Shown here piece after piece: positions 1 to 5,874 of a stretch of 5,874 nt of DNA (position 1 is the first letter of the stretch; each line of letters opens with the position of its first letter). Under the pieces are notes generated by a model. It saw only the letters and a list, made by a program, of their open reading frames with translations, was not told where the DNA came from and did not search any database. A program made the position numbers and the translations under genes. The DNA is taken from positions 1 to 5,874 of the forward strand of contig CAZOVL010000124.1 of the NCBI GenBank assembly GCA_964583185.1, written 5' to 3'. Source of the stretch: Bacteroides_E sp964583185. Its GTDB lineage: Bacteria; Bacteroidota; Bacteroidia; Bacteroidales; Bacteroidaceae.

Positions 1-234
1 TTGCTTACAATTAAAACCATATACTTGTTATCTATTAGGCTTCATCACACTTAACCAACTACTGTGAAATATATGTAGCCGACCTCTTAGTTTTACTAAT
101 TCATTACAATTCTGAGAGTTTTCTTATAACCAGATTTCATTGTTTTATTTACATCGTTTGCATTTATACTTCTTATGTACTTCAATTTCCTTTCTTATAA
201 CTCCTCTCTCAACCTACAAGGGTAGTGCTTAAGG

Positions 235-312
235 TCTGGAATTAAGGGAGATCAATCCAGAAACAAAGAGGATTGAGGCGAGCAACACACACTCTTAATG
301 CACTCATCCTTT
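235..312. other. Two adjacent imperfect hairpins, possible structured RNA or leader
   Basis: The first hairpin pairs TCTGGAATT (235-243, one A bulged) with AATCCAGA (254-261) around a 10-nt loop. The second pairs 267-277 with 303-312: ten pairs including one G-U and one bulged T, with a 25-nt loop. They lie in the least AT-rich part of the non-coding stretch. This could be a small RNA or part of a 5' leader of a gene beyond the left edge, but pairings of this length occur by chance and no known RNA family is recognised. Confidence 0.2.
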
Positions 313-327
313 ATCCTCATTATAAGA

Positions 328-348
328 CTTTTAAAAGAGTAATATTAC
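328..348. repeat. Two adjacent 10-bp palindromes
   Basis: CTTTTAAAAG (328-337) and GTAATATTAC (339-348) are each perfect 10-bp palindromes separated by one base (A at 338). Such symmetrical sites can bind dimeric regulators, but they are built mostly of A and T and may be chance in DNA of this composition. No function is assigned. Confidence 0.3.
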
Positions 349-446
349 GTTAGAGCGTTTAGTGACTATCTGGATTTTTTAGATTTCACTATTCTTTGTC
401 ATTAATCATAAAAAGAGCAAGGTAAAATAAGCAAAAACTTATCCTG

Positions 447-484
447 ACTATATATTACCCAGAACATCTAAACCACTATATATT
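447..484. repeat. 10-bp direct repeat, 28 bp period
   Basis: ACTATATATT occurs at 447-456 and again at 475-484, with start positions 28 bp apart (just under three helical turns). It lies in the non-coding stretch. It could be a paired regulator site, but the low-complexity TATATA core makes coincidence likely. Confidence 0.25.
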
Positions 485-631
485 GACACACAAAACACTA
501 CCTAAAATCAAAGTACAGATTAGAGATGGAAGTATTTATCCTATAACACGATTGCAATATAGATTATAAAATCGTATCATTTTTTCATATATCAGAAGAG
601 AGAATAGAAAGATTTAGACCATTTATAAAGC

Positions 632-667
632 AAAAAAGACTGACTTCAATAATTGAAGTCAGTCTTT
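632..667 (-). terminator. Rho-independent terminator of the susCDE-like operon
   Basis: Reading the minus strand 24 bases past the stop codon of the SusF/SusE-like gene, there is a perfect 15-bp inverted repeat (arm AAAGACTGACTTCAA at 635-649, partner at 653-667) around a 3-nt loop (650-652). The minus-strand transcript then continues into a run of U (complement of the A-run 632-637, three bases of which lie in the stem). The perfect stem, tight loop, U-tract and position just after the last gene make this a strong intrinsic terminator and mark the operon's end. The A at the 5' foot of the stem gives only three matching U on the other strand (665-667), so it would work less well for plus-strand transcription. 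Confidence 0.9.
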
Positions 668-691
668 ATATCTATCCTATAAGCAATAGAT

Positions 692-1774
692 TTACTCTAT
701 TCTTCCAGTACCGTCTTTGAAATTCAAATAGGCTTTTTGTCCAGCAGTTACATTTACTCTCTCTTGGTCACCACCGTTTCCTCGATATTCAATACTACCA
801 TCAAGAATCATAAATTCTGTTCTCCACCAATCTTTTTCTGTTATACTGATACATATTCTAAGCTCTGCGTCTTTTGCAAATCCTGGAGAAACAAATTCTC
901 CATCAGCTGCTTCAGGAACAGTAAACAAGCCTGTCTTATCAATAGACCAACCAGCATTAGCAGCATCTCCCATTAAATAAACATTGGGTTCATAGAACGC
1001 TACAGTTTTATCGTCTTCACCTTGCACACTAACGTGAATAATATACCAACCTGCATTACCAACTTTGATATTTCCTCCTTCATCTGATAAACCAGCAAGA
1101 TCTATAGACTCCTGTGAGATTTTGGCTGTAAAACCGAAATCATTGCCCCAACCTGCTTGTGGTGCAAATTTAATCTCCTCATCAGCTTCAAAATGATAAA
1201 TCCCCCAGAACTCACCCGGAGTATCATTAATAGGGATTAATTGATTCCAAGTACCACCCCAGTTATATTTACTACCTGTCATAAAAATGTCACCAAAATC
1301 AACAACCATAGCATTCGTAAATGTAACTTTAACTATTTCAGAAGCTGCCAATTGAGTTCCACTAACAGTAGAACCAATAGAAGCAATCATCTTAAAATAG
1401 ACAGTCATCTCTTTTTGTTCTTCAACTAATTTAAGAGCAACATCATTCAATTGTTTTTGAGTAATGGACAGATCCTTTCCTGTTGCAGTATAAGCTAGAA
1501 TTTTATTCTCAAAATCCTGAGATAAATCGGCATAGATATAATACTTCACAGGTGTAGCTACACCAAAATCTGCCTCTTCCCAAGAAAAAGTACCAATAAC
1601 TTTATTGAAATTTTCTTCCTCTATAACCACACCATTCTCAAATTTTGCTGATAGCACTGGTTCAACGAAGTCATTTTGATTTAACTTTACTTCGCTATCA
1701 CTTGAACATCCAACCCCAAGCAATACAAGTGCTGAAAGTAAAATATAATATATCTTATTCTTCATAATTGTCAT
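692..1774 (-). CDS. SusF/SusE-family outer membrane glycan-binding lipoprotein (SusE-like domain layout)
   Basis: This 360-residue lipoprotein should sit on the outer face of the outer membrane and bind glycan, helping to hold substrate near the SusC/SusD pair. The signal peptide has lipobox LGVGC with the lipidated Cys at residue 23, then SSDSE, an acidic surface-export-like stretch. Residues about 33-155 look like the SusE N-terminal Ig-like domain (EPVLSAKFENG, TFSWEEADFG, then YYIYADLSQDF). Two beta-rich, carbohydrate-binding-like modules follow at about 162-262 (FMTGSKYNWGG, Trp172, 176, 190, 209, 243) and 264-360 (VYLMGDAANAGWSID, Trp276, 316, 317). The second ends in the family-typical ERVNVTAGQKAYLNFKDGTG. 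One Ig-like domain plus two binding modules matches SusE; SusF has three modules. It starts 9 bp after the SusD-like stop and is followed directly by a terminator, so it is the last gene of the operon. A second in-frame ATG at 1765 (MKNKIYY) gives an equally good signal peptide and may be the true start. The ligand is unknown. Confidence 0.92.
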   Translation of the reverse strand: MTIMKNKIYYILLSALVLLGVGCSSDSEVKLNQNDFVEPVLSAKFENGVVIEEENFNKVIGTFSWEEADFGVATPVKYYIYADLSQDFENKILAYTATGKDLSITQKQLNDVALKLVEEQKEMTVYFKMIASIGSTVSGTQLAASEIVKVTFTNAMVVDFGDIFMTGSKYNWGGTWNQLIPINDTPGEFWGIYHFEADEEIKFAPQAGWGNDFGFTAKISQESIDLAGLSDEGGNIKVGNAGWYIIHVSVQGEDDKTVAFYEPNVYLMGDAANAGWSIDKTGLFTVPEAADGEFVSPGFAKDAELRICISITEKDWWRTEFMILDGSIEYRGNGGDQERVNVTAGQKAYLNFKDGTGRIE

Positions 1775-1783
1775 TTTATAAAA

Positions 1784-3406
1784 TTAATAACCCGGATTTT
1801 GAACAAGGCCGGTGTTAACCCCCGTATCATCAGCAGGTAATGGATAAAGGTTAAACTTGTCATCTACAGCTTTTCCATTAAATACTCCACCTTTCCAATC
1901 CCAAACATAACTACTTGAAGTCAGCTTATTATAACGAATCAAGTCTGTTCTTCTATGAGCTTCAAAGAAGAATTCTCTAGCTCTTTCATCTAAAATAAAA
2001 TCTAAAGTCAACTCACTCTCTGTTATCTTAGCACCCTCTTTGTTATCATATGCTCTAGCTCTTAACTCATTCACTCTATCTAAAGCCTCTTTCTTTGTAG
2101 CACCTTGTCCATTTCTTAGAACAGATTCAGCTAAATTCATATAAACTTCACCTAATCTGAAGTAAGGGAAATCGGTAAATACTTCACGATTAGCAAGTGT
2201 TACAGGAGTACCATCTTTCTTTAAGTTTATAAATTTAACAACAGGAACCCCATCGGTAAATTTTGAAGGATCAATGATTTCCTTGTTCTCCGCATGTTCC
2301 GGATGCAACATCTTAGTGCGACTATCATTAGCTGTATTTACTTCTTTATCAAACAATTTAACTAACGCATACTTAGCACGATTACCATTCCAAGTATCTT
2401 TAGCATTAACTTCATCTTTCATTACAGGAGGAACCGTACTACAAATTAAGAACGTCATTCCACCCCAAGTTAATGTTTGATCTCCTTCATAACGAATAGG
2501 GAAAATAATTTCCTTAGATTGATCATTATCAGCCACAAAAAGGTCTTTATATTTACCTTCCAAGTCATAACCGGCACCAATCACTTTTTTACTGTAAGTT
2601 ATACATTCAGTGTATTTTTCCTGATCAATATAAACTTTAGCATTTAAGTATAAGCGAGAAAGTAAAGTCCAAGCAGCTGCTTTATGTGCACGTCCATAAG
2701 TTGTGCTATTATAACCAACAATAGGATCTAACATCTCTTCTGAGCATTCTAGCAATTCTTTTTCAATATAGTTAAATAAATCAACTCCATTTGTTTGTGA
2801 TGGCTTAAATGCACCAATAGGGCTATCTTCTGTAACAAAAGGAACATTGCGGAACATATCTAATAAATGATAATAAGCAAGTGCACGCAAGAAACGAGCT
2901 TCAGCTCTATATTCTTGAATAGTAGCCATATCAGCACTATTAACACCTCTTCCTGACAATTTTCCATCAGTAGTCTCTCTTAAGAACTCATTTACAATAT
3001 TTATTTGATAGTATAAACGATAATAAAACCCTTTAATAAATGGATTCCCAATCGCCCAAGTCATATAGTTAAAATCTTCAAGACCAACGTCAACCCAAAC
3101 ACAGTGAGCCAAATCAGTAGGTAATTCTTGCAAGTTCCATAGCCCTCTTAAAAAAGAAGCCTGGCTACCTCCATCCACTCCTTCAACGTCAGCTTGATCA
3201 TCACCTCCTTTATTTCCGGAAATTGCAAGACCGGCATAAACCTTTGCTAAAGATGAGGTATAATTACCTAATTCATTATTAAACACGCTTTCAGCATCAT
3301 TTTCATCTTCCCAAATAGGGCGAGTATCCAAATCACTAAGGCAAGAACTCAGCGTAAATAACACGCCAAGCATAAGCGCTCCTATGGAATATATTTTTCT
3401 TTTCAT
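1784..3406 (-). CDS. SusD/RagB-family surface glycan-binding lipoprotein
   Basis: This 540-residue protein is a SusD-like outer membrane lipoprotein that binds glycan at the cell surface and forms the lid over its partner SusC barrel. A lipoprotein signal peptide (MKRKIY, hydrophobic stretch, lipobox LSSC) puts the lipidated Cys at residue 22, followed by acidic LSDLD, consistent with surface export. The SusD-like N-terminal region carries ELPTD (94-98) and the TPR-type helices include RAEARFLRALAYYHLLDMF (167-185) and GRAHKAAAWTLLSRLYLNA (238-256). The RagB/SusD C-terminal part has FRLGEVYMNLAES (416-428), ERAREFFFEAHRRTDLIRYN (474-493), WDWKGG (502-507) and a terminal QNPGY. Length matches the family (about 500-600). 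Compared from memory with starch-binding SusD, the aromatic ligand residues are partly kept (Phe319, Trp339 and probably Trp104). The start at 3406 is chosen because it gives a clean signal peptide directly after the SusC stop. The glycan is unresolved; starch-like alpha-glucan is possible. Confidence 0.97.
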   Translation of the reverse strand: MKRKIYSIGALMLGVLFTLSSCLSDLDTRPIWEDENDAESVFNNELGNYTSSLAKVYAGLAISGNKGGDDQADVEGVDGGSQASFLRGLWNLQELPTDLAHCVWVDVGLEDFNYMTWAIGNPFIKGFYYRLYYQINIVNEFLRETTDGKLSGRGVNSADMATIQEYRAEARFLRALAYYHLLDMFRNVPFVTEDSPIGAFKPSQTNGVDLFNYIEKELLECSEEMLDPIVGYNSTTYGRAHKAAAWTLLSRLYLNAKVYIDQEKYTECITYSKKVIGAGYDLEGKYKDLFVADNDQSKEIIFPIRYEGDQTLTWGGMTFLICSTVPPVMKDEVNAKDTWNGNRAKYALVKLFDKEVNTANDSRTKMLHPEHAENKEIIDPSKFTDGVPVVKFINLKKDGTPVTLANREVFTDFPYFRLGEVYMNLAESVLRNGQGATKKEALDRVNELRARAYDNKEGAKITESELTLDFILDERAREFFFEAHRRTDLIRYNKLTSSSYVWDWKGGVFNGKAVDDKFNLYPLPADDTGVNTGLVQNPGY

Positions 3407-3420
3407 AAGTATTTTATCGA

Positions 3421-5874
3421 TTAAAAGTTGTAACTCACTCCTAGCAAGAATGTTCTTGGTCTAGGATATATGTTATTATCAATCCCCTCATTAGTGAACT
3501 CTGGATCTAATCCTTTATATGAAGTTATAACAAAAGGATTCTGAACAGAACCAAAAATTCTTAAGTTCCCTGGTATTCTACCACTACTAAATGTATAACC
3601 TAATGAAATATTATCCATTCTTAAGAAAGATGTTTTTTGAACATAATGACTAGATTGATATTGTGGAGTCATAAAGTTCATTTCTCTAGCTGCATTCAAT
3701 CTGTTTTTCAAAAATCCTGATGGATCATATAAATCAGCTCCACCATAAGCTATACGATTAGAAAGCACATTGTTGTAGGCATAACTACCAATATTAGCGT
3801 GCATAGCAAAACTAAAATCCCAGTTTTTGTAGGTCAATTCTGAAGAAAAACCCATTACTACATCTGGTGCAGGATCTTTGTATGCAATTAAATCTTTATC
3901 ATTGATCTCATTATCATTATTTTGATCTACATAAGCACCTTCAATAGGCTTTCCATTTTGATCATAAATTTGTTCATATACATAGAAGGAACCAAAAGGA
4001 GCCCCTGTTTTATGAATTAAAACATTAATACCTGTACCACCTGAAATACCACCATGAATAGCTCCTACGTAATTAGGATCATTATAATCAGTCAGTTTTG
4101 TAATTCTATTTCTATTGTATCCCACATTATAGTTTACAGTCCAATTTAAGTCATTAGACTCAATTATGCGTCCGGTTAAGTTTAGCTCAAGACCTCTATT
4201 CACCAGTTCACCAACGTTCGTTAATAATATATTTCCAAAGTTTGCTCCTGCAGGAACAGAAACAGTATTTAATAGGTTATCTGTTTTACGATAGTATGCA
4301 TCAATAGATCCTGATAATCTGTTACGCAAGAAACCGAAATCCAATCCCACATTATAAGTAGTTGTTTCTTCCCATTTCAGATTCTTATCGTATTTTTCAG
4401 GACGTAACAAAGAGTACATTTGATTTCCAAAGAAGTAGTTTGCTCCTGCTTCACTATATCTGTATCTTGCTAAGTGAGGATAATCTTGTCCTACATCTTG
4501 CTGCCCGGTAATACCATATCCCAAGCGTAACTTAAGATCTGAAAGTACGTCTTGTTCTTTCATAAAGGCTTCTTCACTAATTCTCCAAGCCAATGCTACA
4601 GAGGGGAAAAGTCCCCAGCGATTTCCTTTAGCAAAACGAGAAGAACCATCATTACGTAAAGTTACAGTTAACATATAACGTTGATCAAACATATAGTTTG
4701 CTCTACCAAAGAATGAAATTAAATAACTTTCGCTAGCATAACCTGTACTACGTTTATAAAACTCTTCACCGGCTTTTTCTGCTTGAGCTAGAGAGTAAGG
4801 GTACTTAGTAATATCTTTATTATAGAAATGTTGCCAAGAATAACCGGCTAACACATCAAATTTATGCTTACCGATTAGCTTATCATAGGCTAAATAAAAT
4901 TCAAGTAAGTGATTTCTTTTTAATTGAGTATAAGAAGAGTTTTCACCCCATCCTCCCTTTATATTACCTTGAGTATATGACATGGGGGAGTTATCTGCAA
5001 TTACTACATCTCCACTACTACTAGATACATCATAACCTAAGTTAAGATTGGCTCTTAATCCATCTACATAATGTACTTTATAATCTAATTGAAGGTTACC
5101 AATACTCCTTTTTACTGTAGACTTATCGTTTTTCTGATCTAACACAGCTACAGGATTGGCTAAAGCAATACCTACAGGAGAATACTTACTTGAAAGAGTC
5201 ATGTAATATCCATTACCGTAAGGACTATTGTATTCACTCTGAGGTTGAGTTGGGTGAAGTATATTTACACGAACGGGTTTTGTTGGGTCAAACTCTGCAG
5301 CAGCACCCACAGCTCCTGTATCTGCAAATCTGTTTTTATTATACACACCACGCACATTCAAGTTTACACTTAAATGATCATCAAAAAACTTAGGGGAAAG
5401 ATTTACAGAACCTGTCCAACGATCTAGCTTAGACGTTTCCAATATACCTTGATCGTTTGTATAACCTATAGATACACGATAAGGTAAGTTTTTCACGATA
5501 GAACCTGAAAGGCTCACATTATGGTCTGTACTAACACTAGTTCTTAAAATTTCTCTTTGCCAATCAGTACTTGCAGTTCCCAGTTCTTTTCCTTGATCAC
5601 TATCGGCACCATACTTCTCAATAACAAAGTCTCTAAAAGCATCAGCACTCATTACATCAGCCGTACCTGTTTTAGTGTTTACAGAAACAGAACCATTGTA
5701 ACTAACTTTCACTCTTCCTGAGCTTCCTTTTTTAGTTGTAATAATAATTACACCATTTGAAGCACGAGAACCATAAATTGCTGTAGCAGAAGCATCTTTC
5801 AAAACACTAAAGCTCTCAATATCAGAAGGATTAATTGAAGACAATGGATTTTGCATACCATTAATACCTTTATT
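3421..5874 (-). CDS. SusC/RagA-family TonB-dependent outer membrane transporter, 5'-truncated by window edge
   Basis: This is the C-terminal 817 codons of a SusC-like outer membrane transporter, which imports glycan oligosaccharides into the periplasm using TonB-ExbBD energy. The reading frame is open to the last base of the window, so the Met at 5856 is internal and not the start. The fragment opens in the plug domain: 5725-5835 encodes the SusC/RagA signature, with INPSDIES, VLKDASATAIYGSRASNGV and a closing TTKKG. The rest is a beta-barrel rich in alternating aromatic strands, and includes FLRMDNISLGYTF and a C-terminal GVSYNF ending in Phe, as expected for BAM-dependent insertion. Family members are usually about 1000 residues, so roughly 170-250 are missing: signal peptide, carboxypeptidase-regulatory-like domain, TonB box and first half of the plug. 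An extracellular-loop-like stretch (3892-3927) has Asp/Asn spacing like an EF-hand. The SusD-like gene follows after 14 bp, supporting one transcript and one complex. The family is certain; the substrate is not known. Confidence 0.97.
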   Translation of the reverse strand, partial: NKGINGMQNPLSSINPSDIESFSVLKDASATAIYGSRASNGVIIITTKKGSSGRVKVSYNGSVSVNTKTGTADVMSADAFRDFVIEKYGADSDQGKELGTASTDWQREILRTSVSTDHNVSLSGSIVKNLPYRVSIGYTNDQGILETSKLDRWTGSVNLSPKFFDDHLSVNLNVRGVYNKNRFADTGAVGAAAEFDPTKPVRVNILHPTQPQSEYNSPYGNGYYMTLSSKYSPVGIALANPVAVLDQKNDKSTVKRSIGNLQLDYKVHYVDGLRANLNLGYDVSSSSGDVVIADNSPMSYTQGNIKGGWGENSSYTQLKRNHLLEFYLAYDKLIGKHKFDVLAGYSWQHFYNKDITKYPYSLAQAEKAGEEFYKRSTGYASESYLISFFGRANYMFDQRYMLTVTLRNDGSSRFAKGNRWGLFPSVALAWRISEEAFMKEQDVLSDLKLRLGYGITGQQDVGQDYPHLARYRYSEAGANYFFGNQMYSLLRPEKYDKNLKWEETTTYNVGLDFGFLRNRLSGSIDAYYRKTDNLLNTVSVPAGANFGNILLTNVGELVNRGLELNLTGRIIESNDLNWTVNYNVGYNRNRITKLTDYNDPNYVGAIHGGISGGTGINVLIHKTGAPFGSFYVYEQIYDQNGKPIEGAYVDQNNDNEINDKDLIAYKDPAPDVVMGFSSELTYKNWDFSFAMHANIGSYAYNNVLSNRIAYGGADLYDPSGFLKNRLNAAREMNFMTPQYQSSHYVQKTSFLRMDNISLGYTFSSGRIPGNLRIFGSVQNPFVITSYKGLDPEFTNEGIDNNIYPRPRTFLLGVSYNF

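Larger units (their letters stand above)
1..631. other. Non-coding AT-rich stretch downstream of the operon
   Basis: No convincing gene lies in these ~630 bases: all frames are broken by frequent stops and no tRNA, rRNA or CRISPR structure is visible. Most of it is very AT-rich; about 205-320 is less so and has potential hairpins. If the next gene to the left is also on the minus strand, this would be its upstream region and could carry its promoter and leader. I looked for the Bacteroides-type promoter (TTTG near -33, TAnnTTTG near -7) on both strands and found no full match. No insertion-sequence ends or target duplications were recognised. Confidence 0.6.

Noticed and set aside
120..201. 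11-bp direct repeat TTTCTTATAAC at 120-130 and 191-201
   Set aside because: Low-complexity AT-rich sequence; an 11-mer pair like this is plausible by chance and there is no flanking structure such as an insertion between target duplications.
252..320. 22-codon minus-strand open frame (MRIKDECIKSVCCSPQSSLFLD) in the non-coding stretch
   Set aside because: Too short to separate from chance, with no clear ribosome binding site or known leader-peptide pattern.
359..400. Possible Bacteroides-type -7 promoter element TATTCTTTG on the plus strand
   Set aside because: The spacing between TA and TTTG is one base too long, no TTTG lies at the right distance upstream, and no plus-strand gene follows it.
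548..585. Hairpin ACGATT (548-553) / AATCGT (570-575) followed by six T on the plus strand, as a possible plus-strand terminator
   Set aside because: The stem is only 6 bp, AT-rich, with a 16-nt loop, and there is no plus-strand gene to its left in the window that it would terminate.
737..976. 79-residue plus-strand open frame
   Set aside because: It lies fully antisense to the SusF/SusE-like gene, its translation has no recognisable family or signal, and it is best explained as a shadow of that gene.
1241..1429. 62-residue plus-strand open frame
   Set aside because: Antisense shadow of the SusF/SusE-like gene; Asn/Ser/Thr-rich low-complexity translation with no family features.
2274..2480. 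68-residue plus-strand open frame
   Set aside because: Antisense to the SusD-like gene, whose own frame is clearly coding and intact.
5190..5393. 67-residue plus-strand open frame
   Set aside because: Antisense to the SusC-like gene, in a region with clear barrel coding sequence.
5854..5856. Met codon at 5856 as the start of the SusC-like gene
   Set aside because: The frame stays open upstream to the window edge, there is no signal peptide after this Met, and it falls in the middle of the plug domain.

Overview
The window holds the end of a Bacteroidota glycan-uptake operon of the Sus (starch utilization system) type. All three genes lie on the minus strand and read right to left. They are a SusC-like TonB-dependent transporter cut by the right window edge, a SusD-like surface lipoprotein, and a SusF/SusE-family surface lipoprotein. 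The organism is very likely a Bacteroides-like member of the Bacteroidales. Tandem susC/susD pairs are essentially confined to Bacteroidota, the DNA is AT-rich (roughly mid-30s % GC by eye), the lipoproteins have acidic residues just after the lipid-bearing Cys, and no strong Shine-Dalgarno sequences precede the starts.

Layout from the 5' end of the transcript: SusC-like (5874 down to 3421, N-terminus missing), 14-bp gap, SusD-like (3406 to 1784), 9-bp gap, SusF/SusE-like (1774 to 692). A strong intrinsic terminator follows (667 to 632), with a perfect 15-bp stem, a 3-nt loop and a T-tract. The remaining ~630 bases (1-631) hold no convincing gene. They contain a somewhat less AT-rich stretch with possible hairpins (about 205-320), two adjacent 10-bp palindromes (328-348) and a short direct repeat (447-484).

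How the genes should work together, from knowledge of the families: the SusF/SusE-type lipoprotein and the SusD-like lipoprotein capture a polysaccharide or oligosaccharide at the cell surface. SusD caps the SusC barrel as a lid, and SusC imports the oligosaccharide into the periplasm using TonB energy. No enzyme, sensor or regulator lies in the window, so the substrate is not fixed. The SusD-like protein resembles the starch-binding SusD of B. thetaiotaomicron along much of its length, as far as can be judged from memory. That makes an alpha-glucan possible, but other SusE-linked systems use other glycans.

I found no clearly novel system. The intact genes are a textbook arrangement, and the items worth a second look are modest ones in the non-coding stretch and in the ligand-binding residues.
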